Shown: positions 16,396-25,266, numbered from the stretch's first letter. The stretch is 64,000 nucleotides of DNA from Nakamurella multipartita DSM 44233 (GCF_000024365.1 NC_013235.1:1860001-1924000), one strand, 5' to 3'. Notes: generated from the sequence alone by a model not told the origin. A program made the numbers and translations.

Positions 16396-18999
16396 ATGAC
16401 GACCACCACCTCCGTCGTGCTCGACCTGTCCGACCTGTCCGGGGCGCGGCTGGCCGACGTCGGCGGCAAGGCTGCCAATCTCGGCGACCTGCTGGCCGCC
16501 GGGTTCCGGGTGCCCGACGGCTTCTGCGTGACGACGGCCGCCTACCGGTCGGCCACCGCCGGCCGGTTGCCCGCGCTGCACCCGGCGGACGGGGGCGCCG
16601 ACGGTGGGCCGGTGCGTCCGGCGGCGCTCCGGGCGGCCGTGCTGGCCGCGCCGATGCCCCGGGCGGTGGCCGACGCGGTCCGAGATGCCTACGCGCGGCT
16701 GGGATCCGACGTTCCCGTCGCGGTGCGCTCGTCCGCGACCGCCGAGGATCTGCCCGGCGCGAGCTTCGCCGGACAGCAGGACACCTACCTCAACGTCGTG
16801 GGAGCCGACCAGGTCTTGGACGCCGTGCACCGGTGCTGGGCCTCGCTGTGGACGGACCGGGCGGTGGCCTACCGCGCCACCCAGGGCATCGACGGTGACC
16901 TGGCGCTGGCGGTCGTGGTCCAGCGGATGGTCGACGCGCGGGCGGCCGGCGTGCTGTTCACCGCGGACCCGATCACCGGCCGCCGGCGGCAGGCCGTGGT
17001 GGACGCCGCCCCCGGCCTGGGGGAGGCGGTGGTCTCGGGCACCGTCGACCCCGACCACGTCGTGGTGGACACGGCCACCGGCCGGATCCGGCAGCGCTCG
17101 ACCGGCGGGGCCGGACCGTTCTGCCTCAGTGACGACCAGGTGCGGGAGCTGGCCGCGCTGGGGGATCGGGTCGAGCGGGCCTTCGGCGCCCCGCAGGACA
17201 TCGAGTGGGCGTTCGACCATTCGAACACGTTGTGGCTCACCCAGTCCCGGCCGATCACCACCCTGTTCCCGGTGCCGGTCCGAGCCCGGCCGGTCGACCC
17301 GGACGGGCTCCGGGCGTACTTCTGCGTCAGCCTGGCCCAGGGTCTGCACCGGCCGATCACCCCGCTGGGCATCGCCACCGTGCGGGTGATCGGCAGTGGC
17401 TTTCTGGCCGTCGCCGGGTACCCGCCGGCCCGGATCACCGATGGACCGGCCGGTTTCGCGGTGGCCGCGGAGCGGATCTTCGTGGACGCCACCCCGGCCG
17501 TGCGGTCCCGGGTGGGCCGGGCGATCGCGCCCCGGATGCTCGCGGTGATGGAGGCGCGGTCCGCGGTGGTCTTCGGGCAGCTGTTCGACGATCCGCGTTT
17601 CGCGGTGCTGCCCGGCTCGGGCCGCGTCGGCGTGCGCACCGTGGCGCACGTGCTGGCCGGCACCCGGGCCCCGCTGGTCGCCGCCCGGGCGCTGATCCGG
17701 CCGGCCGCGGCGCACCGGTCGGTCCAGGCGTCCCTGGCCCGGATCCAGGCGCAGCCGCTGGCCGACTCCGGCGCGTCGGTCGCCGAACGGGTCGACGCCG
17801 TGGTCGAGCTGTTGCACCGCTCGGTGCCCCTGGCCCCTCGCCTGCTGCCCGCGGCCGCCGCCGGATTCGCCACCTTGGGCCTGGTCTGGCGGCTGCTGCG
17901 CGGCCAGGTCACCGCGGGTGAGCTGGAGACCGTGCTGCGGGGCTTGCCGCACAACGTGACCACCGAGATGGATCTGGAGCTTTGGGATCTCGCGGTGAGG
18001 CTGCGCGCCGATGGGGCCGTCGCCGAGCTGCTGGCGACGGCCGACCCGGCCGCGCTGGCCGCCCGGTACCGGGCCGGCGCGCTGCCTCCGGTGCTGCAGC
18101 AGGGGATGGCCGCGTTCCTGCGCCGGTGGGGGCAGCGCGCGGTGGCCGAGATCGACCTGGGCATGCCGCGCTGGCGCGACGACCCGGCCCACCTGTTCGG
18201 CGTGCTGGCCGGCTACCTGCGGCTGGACCCCGCCGCAGCCACCCCCGAGCAACGCTTCACGGCCGGCGCCCGGGAGGCCGAGGCGATGGTCCGCACGCTG
18301 GTCGACCGGGCCCGGCGGCGGGGCCGAATCCGCGGCGCGGTGGTCTCGTTCGGTCTGCGCCGGACCCGGGAGCTGGCCGGCCTGCGGGAGATGCCCAAGT
18401 TCCTGATGATCACGGCGATCGCCCGGGCCCGGGCCGAGCTCGGCCGGATCGGCGTCGAACTGGCCGCCGCCGGCCGGCTCGAGGACCCCGACGACGTCTT
18501 CTTCCTCGACTTCGACGAGCTCCGAAGGGCCTCGACGGCACCGGATCTGCCGGCCCTGGTGGCCCAGCGTCGGGCGCGCTACGAGCGTGAGCTGACCCGC
18601 CGGCACGTGCCCCGGGTGGTGCTCTCGGACGGGACCGAACCGGAAGCGGTCGCCACGCCCTCGGTCCGGCCCGAGCCGGGGACGTTGATCGGCTCGCCCG
18701 CCTCGGCCGGCACGGTGACCGGGATCGCCCGCGTCATCACCGATCCGGTCGGCGCCCGGCTAGAACCGGGGGAGATCCTCGTCGCGCCGTCCACCGATCC
18801 CGGCTGGACGCCGCTGTTCCTGACCGCCGGCGGGCTGGTGATGGAGATGGGTGGCTCCAACAGTCACGGCGCGGTGGTGGCCCGGGAGTACGGGATCCCG
18901 GCCGTCGTGGGAGTGTCCGGTGCGACCGAGCAGATCACCTCGGGGATGCAGGTGAGCGTGGACGGAGCGGCCGGGGTGGTGCGATGGGCGACGCGGTGA
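16396..18999 (+). CDS. Rifampin phosphotransferase-like PEP-synthase paralogue
   Basis: An 867-residue protein with three parts: an N-terminal ATP-grasp domain of the PPDK/PEP-synthase type (GGKAANLGDL at 24-33, VRSSATAEDLPGASFAGQQDT near 113-133, IEWAFD near 272), a long helical middle (about 300-755), and a swivelling phosphohistidine domain. The catalytic histidine is His824 in GGSNSHGAVVARE, and GWTPLFLTAGGLVMEMGG precedes it. The PEP-binding TIM barrel of true PEP synthases is missing. Size, domain order and the position of the histidine closely match Listeria rifampin phosphotransferase (867 aa, His825). Alternative: another small-molecule phosphotransferase of the same fold. A TetR gene overlaps its 3' end. 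Confidence 0.8.
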   Translation: MTTTTSVVLDLSDLSGARLADVGGKAANLGDLLAAGFRVPDGFCVTTAAYRSATAGRLPALHPADGGADGGPVRPAALRAAVLAAPMPRAVADAVRDAYARLGSDVPVAVRSSATAEDLPGASFAGQQDTYLNVVGADQVLDAVHRCWASLWTDRAVAYRATQGIDGDLALAVVVQRMVDARAAGVLFTADPITGRRRQAVVDAAPGLGEAVVSGTVDPDHVVVDTATGRIRQRSTGGAGPFCLSDDQVRELAALGDRVERAFGAPQDIEWAFDHSNTLWLTQSRPITTLFPVPVRARPVDPDGLRAYFCVSLAQGLHRPITPLGIATVRVIGSGFLAVAGYPPARITDGPAGFAVAAERIFVDATPAVRSRVGRAIAPRMLAVMEARSAVVFGQLFDDPRFAVLPGSGRVGVRTVAHVLAGTRAPLVAARALIRPAAAHRSVQASLARIQAQPLADSGASVAERVDAVVELLHRSVPLAPRLLPAAAAGFATLGLVWRLLRGQVTAGELETVLRGLPHNVTTEMDLELWDLAVRLRADGAVAELLATADPAALAARYRAGALPPVLQQGMAAFLRRWGQRAVAEIDLGMPRWRDDPAHLFGVLAGYLRLDPAAATPEQRFTAGAREAEAMVRTLVDRARRRGRIRGAVVSFGLRRTRELAGLREMPKFLMITAIARARAELGRIGVELAAAGRLEDPDDVFFLDFDELRRASTAPDLPALVAQRRARYERELTRRHVPRVVLSDGTEPEAVATPSVRPEPGTLIGSPASAGTVTGIARVITDPVGARLEPGEILVAPSTDPGWTPLFLTAGGLVMEMGGSNSHGAVVAREYGIPAVVGVSGATEQITSGMQVSVDGAAGVVRWATR

Positions 19000-19619
19000 A
19001 TCAGCCGGTGAATCAGCCGGTGAATCAGCCGGTGCGCCGGCCGGGCCGGCCGGCCGGTGAGCGCACCACCCGGGCGGACGTGCTGGCCGCCGCCCGCCGG
19101 GCCTTCACCGAGCGCGGCTACGGCGGTGCGTCGTTCCGGTCGATCGCGGTGGAGGCCGGTGTCGACCCGGGGATGATCCGGCACTGGTTCGGGGACAAGG
19201 CCGGCCTGTTCCGGGCGTCGATGGAACCGATGGTCGACCCGGACCTGGTGCTGGCCGGGGTGCTCGACGCCGGAGCGGACGGGTTGGGCGAGCGGCTGCT
19301 GCGCCGGCTGCTCACCGCGTGGGACCGCCCCGGCGAGCCCAACCCGATGGTCATCCTGGTGCGGTCGGCGGTCTCGCACGAGGAATCAACGGTGCTGCTG
19401 CGCCGGTTCGTCACCGATCAGCTGCTCGGCCGGCTGGTCGGTGAGATCGCGGCCCCGGACCCGGAGCTGCGGGCCAGCCTGGTCGGCAGCCAGTTGATCG
19501 GGCTGGTGATGGCCCGGTTCATCGTGCGGGTGGAGCCCCTGGCCTCGGCGCCGGTCGAGCAGGTGGTGACGGCGATCGCGCCGACCCTGCAGCGGTACCT
19601 GACCGGCCCGATCGGCTGA
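18984..19619 (+). CDS. TetR family regulator with repeated start region
   Basis: From the ATG at 18984 a 211-residue protein that overlaps the phosphotransferase gene by 16 bases. Residues 5-16 are three copies of VNQP. The HTH domain follows: RADVLAAARRAFTERGYGGASFRSIAVEAGVDPGMIRHWFGDK, a standard TetR N-terminus, then a helical ligand domain. Each repeat begins with an in-frame GTG (18996, 19008, 19020) and a fourth GTG is at 19032, so several shorter starts are possible. The overlap implies co-expression with, and probably control of, the phosphotransferase; the ligand is unknown. Confidence 0.88.
   Translation: MGDAVNQPVNQPVNQPVRRPGRPAGERTTRADVLAAARRAFTERGYGGASFRSIAVEAGVDPGMIRHWFGDKAGLFRASMEPMVDPDLVLAGVLDAGADGLGERLLRRLLTAWDRPGEPNPMVILVRSAVSHEESTVLLRRFVTDQLLGRLVGEIAAPDPELRASLVGSQLIGLVMARFIVRVEPLASAPVEQVVTAIAPTLQRYLTGPIG
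18996..19031 (+). repeat. Three perfect 12-bp tandem repeats at TetR 5' end
   Basis: GTGAATCAGCCG is repeated three times without change. The first copy contains the TGA stop of the upstream gene in the other frame. In the TetR frame each copy encodes VNQP and offers a GTG start codon. Confidence 0.97.
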
Positions 19620-19629
19620 GCCGGCTCGG

Positions 19630-20709
19630 CTACCGCCAGGCGCCCCGGACGTACTGCGGCGGGTAGGGCGCCTCATCCCGGGGCACCCCCAGTTCGTGGG
19701 CGGCCCGCAGCGGCCAGGCCGGCTCGCGCAGCGCCGCCCGGGCCAGCAGCACGACGTCGGCCGAGCCCTCGTCCAGGATGGCCTGGGCCTGCGCGGGTTC
19801 GGTGATCAGCCCGACCGCGCCGGTGGCGACGGCGCCCTTGGTGCGCACGTCCCGCGCGAACGAGACCTGGTAACCGGGGCCGACGGCGATCTCCTGGGCC
19901 GGGTCGAGTCCGCCGGAGGAGGTGTCGATCAGATCGACCCCGTGCTCGCGCAGCCGGCCGGCCAGCTCGGTGCTCTCGGCCACGCTCCAGCCGCCGTCGA
20001 TCCAGTCGGTCGCCGAGATCCGGACCAGCAGCGGCTTGCCGGCCGGCCAGGCGGCGCGCACCGCGTCGACGACGGCCAGCAACAGCCGCACCCGGTTGTC
20101 GAACGAGCCGCCGTACTGGTCGGTTCGGGTGTTGGCCAGGGGCGAGAGGAACTGGTGCAGCAGATACCCGTGCGCCGCGTGCACCTCGACCACGTCGAAG
20201 CCGGCCTGGTCGGCCCGCCGGGCGGCGTCGGCGAAACTGCCGACCAGGTCGGCGATCTGCGCCTGGGTCAGCGCGGTCGGCCGGGCGTAGTCGCCGAACG
20301 CCACCGCGGACGGGGCCACGGTCGGCCAGCCGCCCTCCGGCGCGGGCACCGAGTTCTGGCCGAGCCACGGCGCGTAGGTGGAGGCCTTGCGGCCGGCGTG
20401 GGCCAGCTGGACCCCGATCGCCGTGCCCTGGCCGTGCACGAAGTCGACGATCCGGCGCCAGGCCGAAACCTGTTCGTCGTTCCAGAGGCCCGTGTCCTGG
20501 GGACTGATCCGGCCCTCCGGGGTGACCGCGGTGGCCTCGGTCAGGATGAGGCCGTAGCCCAGCGCCGCCCGTGACCCCAGATGCACCAGATGCCAGTCCG
20601 TCGGCACCCCGTCCTGCCGCTCCACGCTGTACTGGCACATCGGCGAGAGCCAGATCCGGTTGCCCAGCGTCAGCTCCTGCAGGGTGATGGGATCGAACAG
20701 CGAAGTCAT
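19630..20709 (-). CDS. Old yellow enzyme family NADH:flavin oxidoreductase (YqjM-like)
   Basis: A 359-residue FMN-dependent ene-reductase in a TIM barrel. It belongs to the YqjM/thermophilic-like class: Cys25 in SPMCQYS, LAHAGRKAS near residue 103, VEVHAAHGYLLHQFLSP with the substrate-binding His pair near 172-175, and TRTDQYGGS. C-terminal VLLARAALREPAWPLRAA is typical. Such enzymes reduce activated C=C bonds with NAD(P)H; physiological substrates are usually unknown. It is convergent with the TetR gene, 10 bases apart. Confidence 0.92.
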   Translation of the reverse strand: MTSLFDPITLQELTLGNRIWLSPMCQYSVERQDGVPTDWHLVHLGSRAALGYGLILTEATAVTPEGRISPQDTGLWNDEQVSAWRRIVDFVHGQGTAIGVQLAHAGRKASTYAPWLGQNSVPAPEGGWPTVAPSAVAFGDYARPTALTQAQIADLVGSFADAARRADQAGFDVVEVHAAHGYLLHQFLSPLANTRTDQYGGSFDNRVRLLLAVVDAVRAAWPAGKPLLVRISATDWIDGGWSVAESTELAGRLREHGVDLIDTSSGGLDPAQEIAVGPGYQVSFARDVRTKGAVATGAVGLITEPAQAQAILDEGSADVVLLARAALREPAWPLRAAHELGVPRDEAPYPPQYVRGAWR

Positions 20710-20735
20710 CGGGCGGCGTCTCCTCGGATCGGAAA

Positions 20736-20758
20736 CGCCGGGGCACGGAGCCCCGGCG
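20736..20758 (-). terminator. Hairpin between rtcB and the ene-reductase gene
   Basis: CGCCGGGGC pairs perfectly with GCCCCGGCG around the loop ACGGA. It lies in the 120-base gap after the rtcB stop on the minus strand and is a plausible intrinsic terminator without U-tract. Confidence 0.5.
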
Positions 20759-20829
20759 CGGTCACCCAGGGCAACCGCGCCGGAGCGCGCACTATTCCAC
20801 CGGTCGCCGGCCGCCGGTGGAGTCCCGGG

Positions 20830-22002
20830 TCAGTCGCCCTTGACGTTGACCAGCTGGCGCAGCGTGTGCCGGATCTCGACCAGATCGGCCGCATCCGTCA
20901 TGACGACATCGATCGACTTGTAGGCGTCGGGGATCTCGTCGATGAACGCGTCCGTGTCCCGGTACTCGATGCCAGCCATCCGGGCCCGGAGCTGGTCCCG
21001 GGTGAACAGCCGGCGGGCCGCCGACCGGGAATGCTCCCGTCCGGCGCCGTGCGGCGAGGAGTGCAGGGCCACCGGGTTGCCCTTGCCCCGCACCACGTAG
21101 GAGGCAGTGCCCATCGACCCCGGGATCAGCCCGTCCACGCCCGCGTGGGCGTCGATGGCGCCCTTGCGGGAGACCCACACCGGCTTGCCCCAGTGGGTTT
21201 CCCGCGCGGTGTAGTTGTGGTGGCAGGCGATGGTCTCCACCGGCTCGACGGGCGTGCCCAGGTGCTCGCCGAAGGCCAGCTCGACCCGGTCCATCATCTC
21301 CCGACGGTTGAGCCAGGCGAACCGCTGGGCCCAGGTGAGTTCCTCGATGTACTGGTCGAACTCGGCGGTGCCCTCCACCAGGTAGGCCAGATCCCGGTCG
21401 GGGAGCTGGATCCAGTGCTTCTCGGTGTAGCGCTGGGCGACACCGATGTGGTGCTGGGCGATCCGGTTGCCCACGCCCCGGGATCCGGAGTGCAGGAACA
21501 GCCAGACGGTCTGCGCCTCGTCGGCGGTGACCTCGATGAAGTGGTTGCCCGAGCCGAGCGAACCCAGCTGCTGGGCCCAACTTTTCGCATGCCGCGCGGG
21601 ATCGAAGGTGGCCAGGTCGGTCAGCTCGTCCAGGTAGCCGCGGGTGTTCGGGCCGACGTCCAGGCTGCGGTTGTGGTGGCCGGCGGACAGCGGGATGAGC
21701 TGTTCGATCCGGGTCCGCAGCCGGGCCAGCGGTCCGGCGTCGCGCACCTGGTCGACGGTGAACGCGGTCTTGACCGCGATCATGCCGCAGCCGATGTCGA
21801 CCCCGACCGCGGCCGGGATGATCGCGCCCAGGGTCGGAATCACCGATCCGACGGTGGCGCCCTTGCCCAGATGGGCGTCCGGCATCAGGGCCAGGTGCGG
21901 GAAGACGAACGGCATCGAGCTGGTGCGGACGGCCTGCTCCCGGGCATTCTCGTCGAGAATCGATGCCCACGAGATGCATTTGGGGGCAAGCTTTGTCGGC
22001 AT
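20830..22002 (-). CDS. rtcB: RNA-splicing ligase RtcB
   Basis: A 390-residue GTP-dependent ligase that joins 2',3'-cyclic-phosphate and 5'-OH RNA ends. Metal and guanylate site motifs are all present: MPDAHLGKG, AAVGVDIGCGM near residues 64-74, LGSLGSGNHFIE, FLHSGSRG, ACHHNYTA, and PHGAGREHSR with His318 as the nucleotidyl-accepting histidine. The length fits the compact bacterial form. No archease gene or RtcA/RtcR gene is adjacent, so its trigger and RNA substrate here are unknown. Confidence 0.95.
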   Translation of the reverse strand: MPTKLAPKCISWASILDENAREQAVRTSSMPFVFPHLALMPDAHLGKGATVGSVIPTLGAIIPAAVGVDIGCGMIAVKTAFTVDQVRDAGPLARLRTRIEQLIPLSAGHHNRSLDVGPNTRGYLDELTDLATFDPARHAKSWAQQLGSLGSGNHFIEVTADEAQTVWLFLHSGSRGVGNRIAQHHIGVAQRYTEKHWIQLPDRDLAYLVEGTAEFDQYIEELTWAQRFAWLNRREMMDRVELAFGEHLGTPVEPVETIACHHNYTARETHWGKPVWVSRKGAIDAHAGVDGLIPGSMGTASYVVRGKGNPVALHSSPHGAGREHSRSAARRLFTRDQLRARMAGIEYRDTDAFIDEIPDAYKSIDVVMTDAADLVEIRHTLRQLVNVKGD

Positions 22003-22137
22003 TGTGTCACCACCTTCGGGATTGTCGGGCCGCGTGGTCGGCCGCGCGGCCGAGTCAGCATGGCCGATCCCGGCAGCCAGTGCAGCGCATTTTCCGGCCG
22101 GTCCGGCGGATGGTGCGCCGGCGGCGACCGGCGACGG

Positions 22138-22935
22138 TCAGAGGCCGGCCATCGGGTCGGTCTCGGTGATGCCCGGACCCTGCCCGTCCCGGATCGCCCA
22201 CTCGGTGCCGAAGACGTAGCCGAACGCCTCGTCGGGCATCGTGAGGAAGAACGAGTTGTCGGCGATCTGGCTGGCGTGCGCGCGCATCGAGGCGCGTTTG
22301 GTCTCGACCAGGTCGGACACGTCGAAGGCGGCGGTGATCTCGCTTTCCGGCTTGCCCATCTCGGCGGGAGCCGAGCTGACGTCGGGCAGTTCGATGCCGG
22401 CCGCCGCCGCCTGCGCCTGGAACATGTCGAAGCCCCGCAGCATGTGCTCGCGGTTGCTGGTCAGTTGGTACACCCGCGCGGTGCCGGCCAGTTCGGCGGC
22501 GCGCACCCCGACCCGGTGCACCTGGATGTGGTCGGGGTGCCCGTAACCGCCGTTGTCGTCGTACACGGTCAGCACGTCGGCCGACTCCTGCACCAGCAGG
22601 TCGGCGAGCTGGCGTGCGGCGTCCTCGACGGGCGCCTGCCAGAAGCAGGCGGGGTCCTCGTTGCTGGGCTCGCCCATCATCCCGGAGTCGATGTAGGGCA
22701 GGAACTCGACGCGGGCCGCGCCCAGGATCTCGGCCGAGGCCAGCGTCTCGGCCACCCGCCGCTGCCAGAGCGGCTCACCATCGGCCAGGAACCCGTCCTG
22801 CACCTCGCCCATCTCGCCGCGGGTGCCGAACACCAGCACCACCCGGTGCCCCTGGTCGGCGGCCCGGCGCACGATCCCGGCCGCGGAGATCGATTCGTCG
22901 TCGGGGTGGGCGTGGAACGAGACCAGGGTTGCCAT
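22138..22935 (-). CDS. PIG-L/LmbE family zinc deacetylase
   Basis: A 265-residue N-acetylglucosaminyl-type deacetylase. The zinc site motif HAHPDDE occupies residues 8-14 and the third ligand is in GYGHPDHIQVH near residue 139. The family includes MshB and Mca of mycothiol metabolism, and actinobacteria often carry several members. The FGTRGEMGEVQDG region differs from the usual CTLGEEGE of MshB, so a different substrate is likely. A TAAAGT hexamer eight bases upstream suggests a leaderless message. The flavoprotein gene behind it (stop at 22947) lies 11 bases upstream on the same strand. Confidence 0.88.
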   Translation of the reverse strand: MATLVSFHAHPDDESISAAGIVRRAADQGHRVVLVFGTRGEMGEVQDGFLADGEPLWQRRVAETLASAEILGAARVEFLPYIDSGMMGEPSNEDPACFWQAPVEDAARQLADLLVQESADVLTVYDDNGGYGHPDHIQVHRVGVRAAELAGTARVYQLTSNREHMLRGFDMFQAQAAAAGIELPDVSSAPAEMGKPESEITAAFDVSDLVETKRASMRAHASQIADNSFFLTMPDEAFGYVFGTEWAIRDGQGPGITETDPMAGL

Positions 22936-22946
22936 GGACCAGGACT

Positions 22947-23900
22947 TTAGTGGTGGGCGGGCTCGGTCCGGGCGGCCGCGACGGCGAGCCGGGTCTGTTC
23001 GAAGACCAGATCCGCGTTGATCTGCGCCGCGGCGAACGCGCCGGCCGCCGCGTCCGCGCCGACCTGGGCGAACGGTTCGGTCACGTTGCCGGCCGCCCAC
23101 ACCCCGGCGGCCTCGGTGCGTCCCATCCCATCCACCGGCAGGTGCTGGCCGGCGCCCGACGGGTGCTCGACCAGCTCCAAGCCCAGCCCACGCAGGAAGT
23201 CGGCCCGGGCCACCGGGCGGCTGGCCACCACCAGGTGCTTCCGGGCCACCACGGTGCCGTCGCCGAGCCGGACGCCGCTCACTCGGCCGTCCGCCGCCTC
23301 GACCGCAGCGACCGTCCCGTCGACGACGCCGATCCCGACCGCCGCCAGGGTGTCCCGGCTTTCCGGTGTCGGGTCGGACCCATGGGTGAAGAACACCACG
23401 TCGTCGCTGAGCTGGCGGAACAGCAGGGCCTGATGGATCGACATCGGGCCGGTGGCCAGCACGCCGATGGCCTGGTCCCGCGCCTCCCAGCCGTGGCAGT
23501 ACGGGCAGTGCAGCACTCCGGTGCCCCACTGCGCACGCAGACCGTCGATCTCGGGCAGCTCGTCCACGACCCCGGTGGTGATCAGCAGCCGGCGGGCCGC
23601 CACCGAGCGGGCATCGCTGCATCGGACCACGAAGCCCTCATGCTCCCGGCTGATGTCGGTCACCGACCCGGTGGCCAAGGTGACGCCGTATCCAGCCACC
23701 TCGGCCCGGCCGCGGGCCAGCAGGTCGGCCGGGGCCATCCCCTCCCGGCCGAGCAGGCCGTGGATGGCCGCCGCCGGTGCGTTGCGGGGTTCACCGGCGT
23801 CGACCACCAGCACCGATCGCCGGGACCGACCCAGCATCAGGGCACCGTTCAGGCCGGCGGCGCCCCCGCCGACCACCACTACGTCATATCGCTCGTCCAT
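22947..23900 (-). CDS. Thioredoxin-reductase-like NAD(P)/FAD oxidoreductase
   Basis: A 317-residue flavoprotein from the ATG at 23900 (an ATG four codons upstream is possible). It has the FAD motif VVVGGGAAGLNGAL at the N-terminus, a redox-active CPYC at residues 132-135 within HCPYCHGWE, a degenerate NAD(P) loop (VLATGPMS) and the C-terminal GVWAAGNV typical of thioredoxin reductases. The second dinucleotide motif lacks the usual GxGxxA, so cofactor use may be unusual. It is divergent from an XRE-cupin regulator across 67 bases that hold a perfect palindrome, so it is probably that regulator's target. Confidence 0.85.
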   Translation of the reverse strand: MDERYDVVVVGGGAAGLNGALMLGRSRRSVLVVDAGEPRNAPAAAIHGLLGREGMAPADLLARGRAEVAGYGVTLATGSVTDISREHEGFVVRCSDARSVAARRLLITTGVVDELPEIDGLRAQWGTGVLHCPYCHGWEARDQAIGVLATGPMSIHQALLFRQLSDDVVFFTHGSDPTPESRDTLAAVGIGVVDGTVAAVEAADGRVSGVRLGDGTVVARKHLVVASRPVARADFLRGLGLELVEHPSGAGQHLPVDGMGRTEAAGVWAAGNVTEPFAQVGADAAAGAFAAAQINADLVFEQTRLAVAAARTEPAHH

Positions 23901-23934
23901 GTCACCCACCATGACCGCCCGGGCCGGAGATTGA

Positions 23935-23946
23935 CAAACATGTTTG
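23935..23946. promoter_or_regulatory. Palindromic operator CAAACATGTTTG
   Basis: A perfect 12-bp palindrome in the gap between the flavoprotein and XRE-cupin genes. It overlaps a TTGACA (23931-23936) that could be a -35 element. An operator for the adjacent XRE protein, controlling both genes, is the simplest reading. Confidence 0.6.
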
Positions 23947-23967
23947 CTGTAGTGGCAAAGTGGAGGG

Positions 23968-24582
23968 ATGAGTAATGCCGACCCCGCAGACGACACCGAA
24001 CAGGCACTGCAGGCGGTCGGACCGCGGTTGCGGGCGCTCCGGCGGGAGCGCGAGACCACCCTGGTCGCCCTGGCCGAGGCCACTGGGATCTCGGTGAGCA
24101 CGCTGTCCCGCCTGGAGTCGGGCTCGCGCAAGCCGACGCTGGAGCTGATGCTGCCGCTGGCCAAGGCCTACGGGGTCAGCCTGGACGAACTGGTCGACGC
24201 CCCGCCCACCGGCGACCCGCGCATCCATCTGCGCCCGGTCACCCGGCACGGGATGACGATGGTGCCGCTCACCCGCCGGCCGGGTGGCATCCAAGCCTAC
24301 AAGCTGGTCATCCCGGCCAGTGCCCGCCGCCCGCCCGACCCGCAGACCCACGAGGGCTACGAATGGCTCTACGTGCTCAACGGGCGCCTGCGGCTCGTGC
24401 TCGGCGAGCACGACCTGATCCTGACGCCGGGGGAGGCCGCCGAGTTCGACACCCGGGTGCCGCACTGGTTCGAGCCGGCCGGCAACCAGGCGGTGGAGAT
24501 CCTGAGCCTGTTCGGCACGCAGGGCGAGCGGGCGCATCTGCGGGCCTCCGCGCGCCGGCCCGGCCGGCCGGATCCCCGGTGA
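23968..24582 (+). CDS. XRE family transcriptional regulator with cupin domain
   Basis: A 204-residue regulator. Residues 15-75 form an HTH of the XRE type (LRALRRERETTLVALAEATGISVSTLSRLESGSRKPTLELMLPLAKAY). Residues 95-190 form a cupin barrel with the pattern HEGYEWLYVLNGRLRLVLG and PGEAAEFDTRVPHWFEPAG, a small-molecule sensing module. A GGAGGG ribosome binding site precedes the ATG. The likely targets are itself and the divergent CPYC flavoprotein through the palindrome between them; the inducer is unknown. Confidence 0.92.
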   Translation: MSNADPADDTEQALQAVGPRLRALRRERETTLVALAEATGISVSTLSRLESGSRKPTLELMLPLAKAYGVSLDELVDAPPTGDPRIHLRPVTRHGMTMVPLTRRPGGIQAYKLVIPASARRPPDPQTHEGYEWLYVLNGRLRLVLGEHDLILTPGEAAEFDTRVPHWFEPAGNQAVEILSLFGTQGERAHLRASARRPGRPDPR

Positions 24583-24672
24583 CCGGTCCGCGTTCGCCGG
24601 GCGGTCCGCGCCCGGCGACGAGCTCATCGTGAGTTTGCCCGGCGTTCATCCGGCTGAGCCAGGCTGGCCGGC

Positions 24673-25236
24673 GTGACGCCGAATGACCGTGAACTCGTGT
24701 CGGCGGCCCGCCGGCTGGCCAAAAGGCTGCTCCGCAAACCCTTCCTGGAGCGGTGGTTGCACACGCAGGGGGTGGCGCACCGGGCCGAGGAGATCGCCCC
24801 GGTGGTACCGCGGGGCGATCGGCCGCTGCTGGTGTCGGCCGCCTGGTTGCACGACATCGGCTATTCGCCGATCATCCGGCGGACCGGGTTCCATCCGTTG
24901 GACGGGGCCCTGTACCTGCGCGACAAGGGGTGGGACCCAAGGCTGGTGGCGTTGGTGGCGCACCATTCCGGGGCGCGGTTCGTGCCGGTCGAACGGGGTT
25001 TCGCCGATCAGATGGCCGAGTTCGTGTTCGAGGACTCACCGTTGTCGGACGCGCTGACCTACGCCGACCAGACGGTGGGGCCGGGCGGGCGGCGGATGAC
25101 GGTGCCGTACCGGATCGCCGAGGCGATCGCCCGGCACGGGCCGGACTCGCCGAACGCCCGGGCTCGGGTGGATCGGGTGCCGTACCTGCTGGCCGTGGCC
25201 GACCGGGTGGAGCAGCGGCTGGTCAAGGGTGACTGA
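24673..25236 (+). CDS. HD domain phosphohydrolase
   Basis: A 187-residue protein beginning with GTG. Metal-binding residues of the HD superfamily are His36 (in VAHRAEE), His60-Asp61 (in AWLHDIGY) and a later Asp in LTYADQ near residue 131. VALVAHHSGA supplies an additional His pair. Such proteins hydrolyse phosphoesters of nucleotides or related compounds; no partner domain is attached and the substrate is unknown. A CAGGCT hexamer lies seven bases before the start. Confidence 0.87.
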   Translation: MTPNDRELVSAARRLAKRLLRKPFLERWLHTQGVAHRAEEIAPVVPRGDRPLLVSAAWLHDIGYSPIIRRTGFHPLDGALYLRDKGWDPRLVALVAHHSGARFVPVERGFADQMAEFVFEDSPLSDALTYADQTVGPGGRRMTVPYRIAEAIARHGPDSPNARARVDRVPYLLAVADRVEQRLVKGD

Positions 25237-25266
25237 CCCACTGGCAAGGCTCAACCGGTGACCGGC

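Noticed and set aside
16384-18606. 740-codon minus-strand frame opposite the phosphotransferase
   Set aside because: Antisense shadow; no domain-like sequence, while the plus strand has complete ATP-grasp and phosphohistidine motifs.
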